Assembly: GCF_042477335.2 (NCBI RefSeq)
Contig: NC_091246.1
Span: forward strand, 255,487,501-255,551,500
Direction of reading: 5' to 3'
From: Ovis canadensis
Lineage: Eukaryota; Chordata; Mammalia; Artiodactyla; Bovidae
DNA: 64,000 nucleotides
The notes under the pieces are model-generated. The model made no database searches. It was not told the origin of the DNA and saw only the letters and a program-made list of their open reading frames with translations. How positions within the stretch are numbered: position 1 is the first letter of the stretch; every line of letters starts with the position of its first letter. Both the position numbers and the translations under genes were made by a program. Positions 11,940 through 24,277 of the stretch are shown piece by piece.

Positions 11940-12355
11940 CCAGACCCACGATTCCAGGACCTTCCATGAATGACCCCTGTGTTTCTCCTCATGCTAATCT
12001 CCCTGCCATCCTGGGCTTCTTTGAGTGCCTGGCACCGTACGTTTCCCCCTGAGTCAAGGCTTTATATATGCCGCTCCTCCTGCCTGGGGAGCTCTTCTCT
12101 CTACCCCTTGTTCCACCAGCTCCCACCATCTCATCTTCATGTTCAGTACTCCTTGTTCAGGGGCGTCTTCCCTAACCCTTCCACCAGCTCCCCGAGCACC
12201 TGCATTCCCCCTCTGTCACATTCATCAGATTGCCAGTTCTTATGGAATCTCCTGCTGGATGGAAAACTCTGGGAGAGCAGGGCTGTGTCTTGCTCATGGT
12301 TCTTTCCTGGCTCCTGACACATTGATTCTCGGTCACTGTTGAATGGATGGTTGAA
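11940..12355 (+). mobile_element. LINE-2 (L2) fragment
   Basis: Follows the L2 3'-end layout: a pyrimidine-rich stretch with CTCTTCTCTCTACCCC and CTTCCCTAACCC, then TGGAAAACTCTGGGAGAGCA, GGGCTGTGTCTTGCTC, and a CACTGTTGAATGG end. Ancient and non-coding. Confidence 0.6.
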
Positions 12356-12722
12356 GGATGAGTGATGGGGGTGTGCTGGGAGGGGCCTGGCTCTGCGATG
12401 ATCTGGAGATGCCACACATCTTTGGAGGATTTGGAGACTGGACGAGTTAATCGCTAATGTTTATCAGCTTCGACATCTATTAATCTTTAGGCTTACCCCC
12501 AGCCTGTTCCATTTGCTCCTAGATATTTGGTTGAACATTCACTGTACTGAACTTGAGATTCAAGGTTAGGCTGTGGATAAAAGAGTTAAAAGTGACAGCT
12601 GCTTGATACACACATAAAATAATTTCTGAGATCTTTCTCCAGCTACAGAGCTCAGAGAATAGCCACCAAAACCACATAGTCATGCACTTGGCCACATAGT
12701 TTCCCGGGTCCTAAAGCACTGT

Positions 12723-13000
12723 TGGAGAAGGCAATGGCACCCCACGCCAGTGCTGTTGCCTGGAAAATCCCATGGATGAAAGAGCCTGGAAGGCTGAGTC
12801 TATGTGGTCACTTAGGGTCAGACACGACTGAGCGACTTCACTTTCACTTTTCACTTTCATGCATTGAAGAAGGAAATGGCAACCCACTCCAGTGTTCTTG
12901 CCTGGAGAATCCCAGGCACGGGGGAGCCTGGTGGGCTGCCGTCTATGGGGTCGCACAGAGTCGGACACGACTGAAGTGACTTAGTAGCAGCAGCAGCAGC
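12723..13000 (+). mobile_element. Bov-A2 dimeric SINE with perfect target duplication
   Basis: Two BovA monomers (each beginning GGAGAAGG(A/C)AATGGCA) joined by ACTTTCACTTTTCACTTTCA, ending in a (CAG)n-like tail. It is bounded by AAAGCACTGT at 12713-12722 and again at 13001-13010. The exact flanks and low divergence indicate a fairly recent insertion. Confidence 0.97.
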
Positions 13001-13010
13001 AAAGCACTGT

Positions 13011-13900
13011 AGCCAAAGAACCAAGTGATGTCTCTGAAGGTCTAGAACTAGCCATGCTTGCACAATGGAGAAGCTAACTTATGGCAGCCTCTATCTTCCG
13101 GTAAATGCTGACACTGGAAGGTGACTGATGATCACCTGGCTTTAATTCCCTCACCCCAGGGCCCTCTGGTGGGACTAATCAATCAGGTTGAAACGTGTAC
13201 TCTAGAAACACAAGGGGTCCTCCCCACGGGAATGTCACTTTATTCAAAGCTTTCAACAATCTCTGAAATGGGAAATATACAGGGCAAAAGTCTCCCAGCC
13301 ATACCTGCAATTAAACTTTGAGAAAGGGTTAAGATCTTTGCTTGTGGCTTTTCATATGAGTGAATTCTCATTCCTATCTGTCCATAGATTCCAAGAGCAC
13401 AATTAATGTTCCCTGAGTTACAGAAGTCAGTTCTGCATCACCTAGGATTAGGGCAGGTTCAAACCCACTCCTGTGGTTTAATTAATGTAAAAGCAACCTT
13501 CTGTAAAGGCCTACAGAACAGGTGAAGTTTTCAGGGTTTGCTGACTCTGTGACTACAATCTGGGGGAAAGTCTCGGAGGTGTTTTCCTGCCAGATGTTTA
13601 ACATTTCAAAGGGCGAGATTCAAGTCTGGACTTGTGTTTCCAAACAGTAGTTGCTCTAATTAATGAAGTGTTTATCAAAGGTGATGTCCATTATCATGAT
13701 TGTTGGAAAGAGAGTCATTACTGAATGACCACACACTTTACTGGTGTGGAGGGAAGTGCCCCAGAGCCACACACCAGGGCTGGGAGAATCTGCCCCATGA
13801 CAGGCGGTGGGAGGAGATCACATTCCCATCTCCACATGGAATGTTGAGAGGGTAACAGATCCAGGACCTACTAAGACCTGCACTAGTCCTACAGGTGCAC
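13011..13900. other. Unique sequence, no gene seen
   Basis: Ordinary intergenic composition. No supported gene or repeat. Confidence 0.45.
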
Positions 13901-14345
13901 AGGAAAAGGGTGAGCTCACTTACATGTGGCATCTTAAAAAAATTAATAAATGAAAAGCAAAGCACCAAGGTCCTCAATCCAGGGCACAGATCGGTGTCTG
14001 CAGAAGGCGGGCCGTGGGTGTGAGAAGTAGGTGAAGGTGCTCAAAAGGCACAGACTTCCAATTACAGGAAAGTGACTCCTGGGATCATCATGTGCAGCAT
14101 GGCACCTATAGCTAATAGTACTATTAAAAAATTATTTTGTATATTTGAAAGTTGCTGAAAGAGTGGATCTAAAAAGTCCTCATCACACACACACAGAAGA
14201 TGTCCCAGTGTGAGATGATGGACCTGAGATGGACTTACCATGGTGATAGTGTCACAATATATACAAATATTGAGTCATTATGCTGCACACCCAAAATGAA
14301 CATGAAGGGATATGTCAGCTATGCATCAATTAAGAAAAAAAAGAA
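13901..14345 (+). mobile_element. Old L1 3' end with A-rich tail
   Basis: The second half matches the common L1M 3' end: GTTGCTGAAAGAGTGGATCT, GTGATAGTGTCACAATATAT, GAGTCATTATGCTGCACACC, then CATCAATTAAG followed by an A-rich tail. The 5' limit is approximate. Confidence 0.6.
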
Positions 14346-14469
14346 AATGGTGGAAGGATGACATGCGCTCTCATAATTGCTGAGAAAGATAAAGCTTTGA
14401 GCTTTGCATCAGGGTCTGCAGTCTTCCCTTCCTCTCAGTAAAGTAAAGGGTACTTATGGCCTTGGAGGC

Positions 14470-14572
14470 AGCAGATGGGACAGGCCTGGGGCTCTGCATT
14501 TTTCACAAGCTCCCAGGAAATGCCAGTTCCTGCGGATCCCTGGCTGCACTTTGAGTAGCAACGTGTCAAAGC
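14470..14572 (+). mobile_element. MER5A-like hAT-Charlie remnant
   Basis: GGGGCTCTGCATTTTTCACA, AGCTCCCAGGAAATGCC and GCACTTTGAGTAGCAACG match the 3' half of MER5A. Ancient non-autonomous DNA transposon. Confidence 0.55.
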
Positions 14573-15548
14573 TCCTGAGGGTGGCGATTAGCTGGGCTGG
14601 TTTCTAAGGGATCCAGTGACACTTATGAGTACAGCACAGGGGCTTTTTTGGCCTCCATTCCTGACAGTGCAAAATAGCTGGGGGTGAGCCGAGGTGGTGT
14701 TTCCCTTGCAGAGAAGAGGAGAATGGCAACTTTCACCATTTCACCAACAGGAAATGATGCTGTTTCATGTTCATATACCGATCTCCTCAGACAGATGGGG
14801 CCCACCAGCAAAGACCTTCAGAAATAAGGGCAAAAAGACCACTATGACGTTTAAAGTATTATTTTGGAGTGCTATCCACAATGAATAAACTAGATTCAAG
14901 GACAAGATTTTATGTCACAGCTCAAGTGGTTCAATAGCCTAGGACATTTTTTTTTTTTTTAAGTTTTATCTTGAACCCTTCTTAGAAGCGTCTACAATCA
15001 CATGAGGGCTTGACGGAGTGAGTTACTGCTTGTTCAAATCTCTGATGGCAAATAAAATATACAAAGACAGGAAGGACCCTTTACTACTCTTGTTAAAATA
15101 TGGAAGGGTCCTCCCTGGGAAGCTATAGCTTCTTCGTCACTGCGAGGAGTAGAAAGTGAGCCCGCAGAATTCACAGCTGGGCCGCAGGAGAGGAGCCAGC
15201 TGAGCTCCTGACCCTCTCAGCCCCTCTGATACAGGCTCTGTCTGACCCCTGACCCTCAGATATGCCTCCCGAGGGTCACAGACCCTGAGAGGCTTGGTGT
15301 GGGTCCCAGTGTTCTCCTCTGACCTGGGGGAGGAAATGGTGGGCTCAGGAGAGACCCCGGGCGTGAGTGAGGCCCGCGGCCTGAGCAGCACCCCGCGTGG
15401 AGGGACACCATCTGCACGCTCCGCTGGTGTCGGCTTCCACGTGTGTAAGACGACCGGCCCGGCTGCTCTTGGGTGTTTCTTGATTCTTCAACGGTCCTTG
15501 GGCCTCAGCAAAATTGGCAGAAGTCAGAAATGTGATATCTCAGACATC
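14573..15548. other. Unique sequence, no gene seen
   Basis: Contains a T-run at about 14948-14960. No supported gene. GC rises after 15,140 without a true CpG island. Confidence 0.45.
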
Positions 15549-15692
15549 CCTGATGACTCAGTGGTAAAGAATCTGCCTGCCAACGCAAGAGACACAGGTT
15601 CGATCCAGAAAGATCCCGCACACTGTGGAGCAGCTAAGTCCGCGCGTCACGACTATTGCTCCTGTAGCGCCCGGAGCCACAGGCCCTGACAC
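15549..15692 (+). mobile_element. CHR-type tRNA-derived SINE, truncated
   Basis: tRNA-like head (TGATGACTCAGTGGTAAAGA ... GAGACACAGGTTCGATCC) followed by the CHR body (GATCCCGCACACTGTGGAGC, CTAAGTCCGCGCGTC). Cetartiodactyl repeat. Confidence 0.75.
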
Positions 15693-16780
15693 CCCTGACT
15701 CCCAGAGCCTGTCTCTGCAACAAGAGGGCGGGGGAGTTTCTTGGAGTGAAAGCTGCTCCCCCACAGTGCGGACAGCGCCTGAGATGAGACCCAGATCGCC
15801 CCGCAAGACTGGCGGGGGAGCCACAGCCTCCAGTCTCCGTGCGGGTGAGCAGGGAGCACCTCCGGGCCTGAGAGAGTCGTGGAGAGTCGTGGGGCCTGGA
15901 TTCCTGTCCTCAGGAAGCCCTGGGCCTAAGAGGGGCGTCAGACGAGACATAATGCACCCCCATGTGGCACATGCTCACCGAGAAAAGGCACACAGGACCA
16001 GAAGAGAGACAAGGAGTTACGACACAGCCCGAGGGAGTCAGAGGAAAATCAGCAGAGCAGATGGTTTCCAAGCCAAGGCCTCGGAGGAGTACAGTTCAGC
16101 AGCCTGGAATCCAGAGCCAGGGCCCAGTGGCAGGTGCAACAGAGAGCAGGCTCCCCCCAGAAAGGCAGATGCGAAGGCAGAGCGTTCATCTAAGCTCCCG
16201 GATGATGTCAAAGGCGGTGTGGACTGCGGGGTGGACGCAGGGGGTGAGGGCTGGCAGAGGAAGGGGCAGGGGAGAGAGAGTGAAAGGCATGTAGAGCCTG
16301 GCCTGGGATGCCACTATCCTTCCTGGGAAGTGGGCGCCACTCAGATGCTGTGAGTAGAGAACGGAGATGTTCACAACTGCAGTTAAAGCAGGTCAGTTAT
16401 CACAGAGAGAAAGCGAACAGGGGGGCAGAGAAGCTGCAGCCAGAGGGCGGCCAGGAGCCCAGCAAGAGCGCCAGGGAGAGGAGCCCAGACTGAACTCAGG
16501 AGGCAGAGCTGGAGGCAGGAAGCCCCTCAGAGCAGGGGGAGGAGAAGGAGAGGGGAAGATAGGAACCTGGAGAGCAGCTCCTGCAGAGGCCGAGGGTCCT
16601 CGTGGTTGGTGATGAAGGGCAGCTCAGAGAAGGCAGTCGCTGAAGAAGGAAAGGAGAATCCTCATCTCTGCCCAGATGTCTGTTTGTCTACAGATATTAG
16701 AAGGGTGAGAACCAAACAAAACTCAGGATAAGATGTGTTTCTTGGGTGAATTCTTTTAAAAAACCAGTCCTTTAGCAATC
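15693..16780. other. Unique GC-moderate sequence, no gene seen
   Basis: Includes an open frame of 242 codons (15625-16353, +) that begins inside the SINE and has no recognisable domain. I regard it as chance. No other support for a gene. Confidence 0.4.
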
Positions 16781-17260
16781 TCAATTTTTAAGTCAGAATC
16801 TAATTCACATATTATAAAATCTACTCTGTAAAATGTACAACTCAACGATTCATCATCTGTTTGCAAGGTTGTGCAGCCATCACCACTCTCTAAATCAGAG
16901 CACTTCACCTCCTCACAAAGAAAGCCACCACCCATTAAGCAGGCGCTTCCCCGCCCACCTCCCCCGGCTTTGGGCAACTGTCTGGGTGCTTTTTGACCCT
17001 GATGATTGGCCTGTTCTGCATTTTCACAGCACAGGGGTCTGCACCACTGTGGCCACGCACGCTGGTTTCCTACACTTGGTGCTGTGACTTTGAGACTCAT
17101 CTCTGGTTTAGCACACGATTCATTCCTCTGTTTGACTTGAGAATTTTCCTTTCTAGGCCATGATAATACACACACACACACCCACGTTCTTTTCTTTTTA
17201 ATTGTGAAAAACTCACAGAATATAAAATTACCATTGTCGCTCAGCCGTCACTAGGAACCG
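16781..17260. mobile_element. Ancient L1 3'-UTR-like fragment
   Basis: AAATGTACAACTCAACGATTC, GTTGTGCAGCCATCACCACT (shown as separate blocks) and CACCCATTAAGCAGGCGCTT follow the order of a sequence common in old L1 3' regions. A second related start, AAAACTCACAGAATATAAAA, lies at about 17206. A short (CA)n sits at 17170-17182. Confidence 0.4.
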
Positions 17261-17419
17261 TCTTTGTGCAGGGAGCCTCTTTGCCTCACCAACCCTCAGC
17301 CACTGATGAGCACAGAGCAACCAGGCCAGCCACAACACCCCTTCTCAGGACCCTCCGTGCCACCCGCACGACCAGGACTCCACGCAGGCCTCCCCACGGC
17401 GGCCTAAGAAGAGAACTGC

Positions 17420-17436
17420 ATGGGGGGGGGGGGGGG
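17420..17436 (+). repeat. Poly(G) run
   Basis: CATGG is followed by an uninterrupted run of about 17 G. Likely length-variable and prone to sequencing error. Confidence 0.85.
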
Positions 17437-18197
17437 CAGAGTTGGCTAAGGAGAGAGACCCAGGAGAGAGGAGAGGAGAGGCGGGTGGAGGAGTTGCCCC
17501 CCTGAGCTCCTGTCTCAGTCGCGTGCCCGCCAGACCAGCCCTGCTTAACTGCTGGGATCAGTAATGGTTAGAGGGGTGAGGGAGGTATGATCACCGGTGT
17601 CAGCAGCTTCAGCCAGACACCCAACAGTCTACACTGCAAACCTGCCAGGCCCAGCTTCACTCCCCGGGCCAGCTTCAGAGCCCCAGAGCCCCAGCTTCAT
17701 GTGGGGGGCTATCCCAGCCCCATCCTCCAGAGCTCCACATCCCAGCTCTCAGGAGAGTCTTCTGAGCTCCCAGGAGATCGTGTCCACTCAGGGTGTATGA
17801 CAAGCGGCATTAGGCTGGGACCAGCTGGAAGTGGCCAGAGTGACATCAAGTGTCTCTGTATCTCTTCTGCCCCTGAAGTGCCCACTCTCTCCGACCCGCT
17901 CATGCCTGCTGTGTCCAGGCGTCCCCTAACACAGCCAGGCTGCAGGGAGGGGTTTCAGGACAGAGCAGGAGCTGCAGCATCTCACGGTGAGCAGGCCTGG
18001 CCACCAACTCACGCCCGACTCTGGGAGAGCACCACTGTGGGTCAGAAAGTGACCCTCTGAAGGCACAGGTGAGTGCTCCTGGATCACACAGGGGCCCCAG
18101 AACTTAGGTTCATCTTGTGCCCTCTACAGCTGGCTCTAAAGGACAGACCAAGGAGATATCTGGACCCTGGTAATCACAGTCAGGTTGCTTACATACA
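17437..18197. other. Unique sequence, no gene seen
   Basis: A 157-codon ORF (17587-18060, +) is present but has no domain or convincing start context. Not called as a gene. Confidence 0.4.
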
Positions 18198-18432
18198 AAG
18201 GGGGTGGGGCAGGGCTGGGCGGTGAGAACGGGGGGGTGGGGGCCACTGCCTCTGCTGTTCCCCCCACCCCCAGCTACTCCCCTGACCCTCTCCTGCTCAG
18301 CATCCTACCCCTGGGGCGGGGCAGTGAGGACAGGGTGTTGGGGGGAGGGTGGTTAGGCCGCCTGCCTCTGCTCTCCCCACCCACCTCCCCGCCCCCGACC
18401 TTCTCCCCCTCAGCATCCTACCCCCGTACTGG
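18198..18432 (+). repeat. Imperfect GC-rich tandem duplication (about 115 bp) with G-runs
   Basis: A G-rich block, then CCTCTGCT, a C-rich block and CAGCATCCTACCCC occur twice (about 18,200-18,312 and 18,313-18,428). Several runs of three or more G make quadruplex formation possible on this strand. Confidence 0.6.
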
Positions 18433-19011
18433 GCTTTCTTGGCCCAGACACAACAGAAGTGATCATTCAGTTACTCAGTATTCAGTGGAATAGTCACAAA
18501 GTGACTTCAGGTGTAAAAAGAAATAAAATTGAAAATAAAATCCACCCAGACTGTTAATGTTTTGGATGAGGTTAGTGTCAGAGAAGATCCTGGGCTCCTG
18601 GTAAAGGTCCCCCTGAAACTCTGGCTCTGGAAGGAGGGAGGAGATGACCTTTGGTGAATGTGACCTGAGCCTGGTTTGTGTCTGACCAGCTCATTGATTT
18701 GATTACTGGTCATCATCACATTTTCTGAGCCCCGTTCTGCATCTGTTTGAGGTCCCCACATGGCTGCCAAGCTGGAGAGCTCATCACAGTGTGCTTAAAG
18801 ACTCGAGGGGTCCTGGGTGAGGCAGAAAATGGTGCGGGCAGAGCGTGGGATCAAGAAAGGCGTTGTGGACCCGCTGAGGTCTGCGCTGGGTCTCCAAGGG
18901 TGAGCTCAGCAGGGCCTGGCTCTGAGCAGGACTCACATACACGATGAATCACTAAATGAGTGAAAATGGAAATGTTCCCAAAAAGGGCAAGACTGTGAGC
19001 TCGTCTGTAAC
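18433..19011. other. Unique sequence, no gene seen
   Basis: No supported gene or repeat. Confidence 0.45.
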
Positions 19012-19610
19012 TGAGCCCAAGCTCGTACTGCTCACCTCATGACAGGCCAAGAAACTGAGAGATGAGTTCCTGGGGCAAGGAACAGCGGCTTTATTCAGAA
19101 GCCCAGGACTCTTGTCCCGGGACCCATCTTGCCTGAGTGAGAATTCAGGCTTCTTTTATCTTACTTCTCAAAGGTGGTGTGGGAGGAAAGTCAAATATTT
19201 CCTCATTCTGATCAGGCTCCGGAGGGGATGTGTTAATGTCTGCCTCCCTGCCATGATTCACAGGTGAGTCTGGTCAGGAAGTTTCCTGTGAGCTAAACAA
19301 GTTATTTTAGCTTGGTGCTCATTACCTGGGTTGCAGGGCTCCCAGAGACGGGACTTTCTGTACAAGCTTATAGGCATCATTTCTTTAGTGGTTAACTCGT
19401 AATAGGTAGAACACAAAGGGTCCTTCCTTATGACACATTCAGGCCAAAGCTTGGACCTGCAGGGCACCCGGGGACAGTGGCAGAGGCCCCGCGGGGCGCC
19501 CACTCCACTCCCTCACAGCTGTCTTGCTGACTAAGCAGCCTGTGTCTTGACTCCCTGGGGGCACCTGTTTGCCCTCTTCTCTGGGCCAGTGCTGGTTGTA
19601 AGGTATAGAT
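19012..19610 (-). mobile_element. ERV LTR-like element (antisense)
   Basis: On the minus strand an AATAAAGCCGCTG polyadenylation region lies about 75 bp from a ...CTCA end at 19012, with a long GC-moderate upstream region as in a U3. No internal retroviral genes accompany it. Family not named with confidence. Most likely a solo LTR. Confidence 0.55.
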
Positions 19611-19615
19611 TGGGC

Positions 19616-20010
19616 TGACGCAGAAAAGGAGAGATGACCTCAACGGAAGTAGGTTACCTTTATTCAGGCAAGGAGGGGCGGCAGTCGGCCTAATGACCAG
19701 GCTGAGCGTGAGAGGGATCAGGGAGGCTTCATATTTAAAGGGAGGTTTGTGGACATGATAAGGGCAACGTTAGTCAGGCGGGATCTTTTGGGTATTCTTT
19801 AGTTGAGATGGCATTTGCAGTTGGGCAGGGGGTGATAAATCCTCTGGACGAGGGGTGATAAGTCCCAGGTAGATGCAACAAGCCTGTAGCATCAGGGAGG
19901 GACCTAAAGTTTGGTTTTGTTTTCCTTGAAGTTAGATGATTCAGCAAGGGCCTTTGAGACTGCTGTTTCCTTTTCTAGGCCCAAAGACTCTTTCACTCAT
20001 CAGAAGCAAC
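19616..20010 (-). mobile_element. Second, different ERV LTR-like element (antisense)
   Basis: On the minus strand CCTGAATAAAGGTAACC is followed by a short U5-like stretch ending GCGTCA at 19616. The upstream part includes TATTTAAAG on the plus strand. The sequence after AATAAA differs from the neighbouring LTR, so it is a separate family inserted next door. Confidence 0.5.
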
Positions 20011-20069
20011 ACTCACCTGTGCCCCTCCCTGATCAGGCCCAAGCAAACCAGCTGCCCTCACCTGAAAGG

Positions 20070-20266
20070 GTGTTAGTCTCTTAATCATGTCCCTGCGACC
20101 CCATGGACTGTAGTCCACCAGGCTCCTTTGTCCGTGGGATTTTCCAGGTAAGAATACTGGAGTGGGTTATCTGTTCCTTCTCCAGGGGATCTTCTCAACT
20201 CAGAGATGGAACCCAGGTCTCCTACATTACAGGTGTATTCTTTACCATCTGAGCCACCAGGGGCAT
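20070..20266 (-). mobile_element. Bov-tA SINE (antisense)
   Basis: Reverse BovA core (GACCCCATGGACTGTAG, CACCAGGCTCCTTTGTCC) plus reversed tRNA head ending CTGAGCCACCAGGGGC. Confidence 0.9.
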
Positions 20267-20984
20267 GCATAAGAAACTGCTACCTCCCCAAACTGGGGTC
20301 AGAAGGCTGGGCGTGTGGTTCAGGCTCTACAAGGCAGTTCACATCCTCCTAGTATCTCCCCTTGTCTGCCTAAGAAGCTCTTACATCTCAGGACACCTCT
20401 AACCAATACCGTCTTTTGGTGGGAGCTAGAGCTCAGCAGTGAATATTTTCAGCCCAGAGAGACACAGCCTGTGCTTTAGACCATGGGAAACCCTCCCAGC
20501 TAGCCCCAGTCCATCCAAATCTCTCCTGTTCCTCAGATCCCATGGTCAACAGACAGTCCCCGAGTCTGTTCAGCAGCCCAGCTCCCACAGTGTCCAGAGC
20601 TGAGGCTCCTCCCTCCCCCGTGTCCCCTCGGCCCTGCACGATGAGCCCGCACTCCTGGGAATGGAGGGGCCCCTGTGCGCTTCTTCCGGGGCTGCTGCTG
20701 GGCCTTCCTTCTCCTCCAACCAGAGCAGGGAGCTGGGCTCTTCCGTGCCCATGAGTAGGGGGAGGAGGGGACGAGCGGTCAGTCCCTCCATCTCCTGCGG
20801 GCCGAGGCCCTGGGGGAGGAGGCGCTGGGGGCTGAGAGTGGGCTTGGCCTGCTCAGTGGTCAGGACTCAGGGCGCATTTGGGAAAGGCTGAACCTGCTGG
20901 GGAACGGTGACAATGTTGATGGTGACAAGCTGTGTCCATCTCTGTACGAGCTGGTCCAGTTCACCAATTCTCTCAAAACTAACC
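20267..20984. other. Unique sequence, no gene seen
   Basis: GC-moderate. Short ORFs only. Confidence 0.45.
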
Positions 20985-21112
20985 CCCGTATATAAACACC
21001 CTTCCTCTGGCAACAGAGGGTGGGCTCAGTGTTTTCCAGGAAACTCCTCACTAACCTCTGGGAAACATTCTGAGAGAGTCTCTGATGATGCAACGAGCAT
21101 CCGCTTTGGTTA
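20985..21112 (-). repeat. Dispersed repeat, inverted partner at 45,005-45,112
   Basis: The reverse complement reads ATCATCAGAGACTCTCTCAG, AATGTTTCCCAGAGGTTAG, GAGTTTCCTGG, TCTGTTGCCA, GGGTGTTT. The same ordered blocks occur on the plus strand at 45,010-45,110. Family not identified; probably part of an LTR. Confidence 0.55.
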
Positions 21113-21184
21113 GGAATCGACAAGGACTCACTGTTGGGCACATGGATGTCCATGCTATGTAGCAGCCTCGATGGGAGGGGAGTT

Positions 21185-21305
21185 TGGGGGAGAAAGGACA
21201 CACGTGTGTGTTTGGCTGAACAGTTCCCCTTGGTGTTCACTTGAAACTGTCACAACACTGTTTGTTAACGGGCTACACCCTAAATACAAAGTGAAAGTTA
21301 AGAAA
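21185..21305 (+). mobile_element. Ruminant L1-like 3' tail
   Basis: GTTTGGCTGAACAGTTCCCC, TTGGTGTTCACTTGAAACTG, TCACAACACTG and CTACACCCTAAATACAAAGT resemble the 3' terminal segment of ruminant L1 copies. Short and diverged. Confidence 0.45.
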
Positions 21306-21970
21306 CAAAACATGTGACCAAACACAAAAAGAAGACACTGGATGATTTGAACGTTGGCTTCACAAGTGCATTTTGGTAATACAGAAAACCACAGTATTTT
21401 AGAATCCTAGTTTATGATTTAGATTCTATGATATTTAGGTGACTGATCAATTGTTGAATACAGGCACTGGCAAAAATACAAGCTAAAGGCTAACCAGTTT
21501 TAGTATCATAAATGTCACCCTACAGTCTAAAGCTAGGCACATCTGTCTGTTCATCTGTCTCCCTCCCTCCAACTCCCTCTGTCTATGGTATTAAGATTTG
21601 TGCCACCAGTGAGCTGGCTCCCGCTCTCCTGCAGCACACACCCTTCATTCTGTGGGAGAAGTGGTGACACGCGTGTACACTAGTGTCGGTGAGGAGGTGA
21701 CGCTCGGTGACAGAAGGAAGGTGACTGGCGGGGGGCTCGGCCCGGCCTCGGCCTGGGGGCTCTGCCCGGACCCCCGCTCCCTGGTCCACTGCTGACCATA
21801 GCAGGGGCGGGAGAGGCCCGTGAGGGGCCCTGGCCAAGAACCTTCATGCACGGCTCGCCATTTACATCGAGAGCGTGGAGTTTTTGCAAAGATCTTCAAA
21901 TTTCTGTCTTTTTTCTGGCTTCTTTAGTTTTCATTAGTCTTCTCACCAGGGGTGTCGTTAACTAAATCAG
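21306..21970. other. Unique sequence, no gene seen
   Basis: No supported gene or repeat. Overlapping minus-strand ORFs in one GC-rich patch (21,640-21,840) lack domains. Confidence 0.45.
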
Positions 21971-22118
21971 CCTGTATATTATTAATATTAACATATATCA
22001 TTGATATATAAAATTATATTAAAATAATAACAGTACATAACATTTAATATTTATTTACATTATATATGCATATGTTTATGTAGCATTATTTTATATTAAC
22101 TTAAATCAATAAATATAA
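21971..22118. repeat. AT-rich low-complexity tract
   Basis: Nearly all A and T, with repeated TATTAATATTAAC and ATATATAAAATTAT-like stretches. Confidence 0.85.
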
Positions 22119-22359
22119 GTTGACTAGCATAGCAGTATGAGTATATGTTACTCCTCAGAGGCAGACCTTTGCCTTTTATGCAGTCAATACTGCCTGCTGA
22201 CCGTATTTTGTTTGCCAGAAAAAAAATGAACACTGAGGCCAGAGTGAAAAGTGAGGGGAAGACAGGCAGAGAAGACCCAACCTGAAATTACAGCGGAGGC
22301 GTAATTAAGTCACTCAAGTGAAACAAGAAGTGCGTTCCTGAGACCAGCCTGAAGCGCAC

Positions 22360-22660
22360 AGTCTTAGTGAGGGGAGCGGATGCGACTCAGCGCCGGCTCA
22401 TTGGCACCTTCAGGGGTGGGCGAGCGGGAGGGAGCGTCCTCCGGGGGTCTCTCTGCGGCTCCTCCGCGGACCCGCTCGCCTCCCCAGGCTCTGCTGCGAC
22501 CTTTCTGCTTTGCCGCCCGGAGGCCCGTTTCCTGCCCTCCGCTGTTCTCCTCCTACCCTCTCTCTGTCCTGGATTCTCTCGGCTGCTACCGGCCGGCTGG
22601 AGACACAGGCATCACAAGACCTTCCCTCCAGCCAGTGAGCTGTCCTCGCCCAGCCCTCCT
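22360..22660. promoter_or_regulatory. Small weak CpG-rich patch
   Basis: Clustered CpGs (GCGGATGCGACTCAGCGCCGG, CTCCGCGGACCCGCTCGCC) over about 300 bp between AT-rich flanks. No associated exon identified. Confidence 0.45.
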
Positions 22661-24276
22661 CCTTGAGAGCTGGGTTAACGGGGTGCCTGGGGTTCATTAC
22701 TGAGACTTTCCTTGCTTGCAGTTTCCTCCATTCGTGATGGTGGGATGCGCAGGGCAACTGAAGACATTTCTGGATTTCCCTGAATGTGGATGCTACATGA
22801 ACCTAGTTTGCTTATAGCAGAATCATGTGGTTCTAAAGAAAGATTTTTATATTCCTATTAAAACCACTGGAAAACCCCCAAACAGGAAACGGTGACACCT
22901 CAGAGTCATACTGTTACATGACAAAAGCAAGCTGTAAAACAACACACGTTATTTGTCTAAGGGAACTGAAAGTGAACCTATGTTATCTGCGTGTCAATAA
23001 ATACACATTTGAAAATGTTTTTAAAAAGCTGGAGGAATATACATAAATGAACCACAGACACTTTGTCAGGATGAAAGAGAAATTCTGCTTTTACTCTAAA
23101 TTATCCAGTTTCTTGGTGCACTTTTAACTCAGGAGGAACTTGAACATGAGTGTATATTGTTTGTATTTAGATAAACACTTTACATATGATTGTACAGAAC
23201 CAGCTTATCATAAAAACCGAACCAATGTATTTCAGAGTCAAACAAGTGATGAGCTGTGCAGAGGAGAGTGAGCCTCTGCTGAAGGGTCAGAGACAGAATG
23301 AGCACACGAGCAGCACGCGCAGTGAAACGCTGGCTGCACGCCGCCGGCCCCTCCAGCCACTAGAGCATTCCTTGAGCACTTGCTGGGTTTAAGGCAGCCT
23401 GGACATCAGTTCCCTGCCCAAGGCAAGTCTGAATTCATGCCAGGCCCATAGTAAAGACATGTTCTCATTAGCATCTCTCAGAGGTAGAAAATGTACGCTT
23501 TATTCTCTAAACGTATTCTGGCCTGCTCTATAATGGATCGTTCCACTAAAAACAAAACTCTCAAGCCAACATTAAAAACCACCTTTTCGGTGTACCTGAA
23601 AGCTTTTGCCATTTTAGAGCTTTCTCTTTTTCTGTCATCTCTTAAACACATGTAAAATAAATACAGTCAAGTCCCCAGCAGGAGGGGCTACTCAGGGAGC
23701 TCTGGGCCTCAATCGTTTCTAGGAATGAAAGTGGCAAAGAGCATTTTTGCTCCAGAACTCTAAAGGCATTTTGGTGTTGGACAATCAGGACCGGTGGAAA
23801 GCATATGATAGCCTGATGCTGTTTTTCCATCTGCCACAGTTCAGTGATTTTCAATATCTTACTTTCTGTAACCAAATATTGAGAGTGCTCAGGAGAGAGC
23901 ATACATATAACTACACAACTCGTTATAAATAGCATATAAGTAGAAAGTATAGTTAGATGTGAGTAGTTCCTGTGGCTCTCAGTCCATAAGGCTGACTCCC
24001 TTCCTCGGGCAGCTCTACAGATTGGACAGTAGGTGGCGCCTTCAGCCTGTTTGGAAAGCAGTTCCCGGGGCTTTGGCTCGTTCACTTGCTTTTTAACTGT
24101 TTCCGCACCATTGCACAGAAAACAAAGTAATGCGCTGCCTAAGCCTATGAAGTCCCGATCAACGTCACGGGAGCAACTCCAGAAGAACACAAAGCCACAT
24201 AACTGGATCTGTCGGAAGCACTGACAAATATCCGCAGGAAAGACTCCACCTCTCCGTGATTCCGAACTGAAAAAAG
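22661..24276. other. Unique AT-rich sequence, no gene seen
   Basis: A 182-codon minus-strand ORF (24190-23642) is present. It is Cys- and Ser-rich with no recognised domain, and I do not call it a gene. Confidence 0.4.
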
Positions 24277-24277
24277 A

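Noticed and set aside
15625-16353. 242-codon ORF as a gene
   Set aside because: It begins inside a CHR SINE and shows no domain or conserved motif.
23642-24190. 182-codon minus-strand ORF as a gene
   Set aside because: No domain, no splice or start context, and AT-rich unique surroundings; length is compatible with chance.
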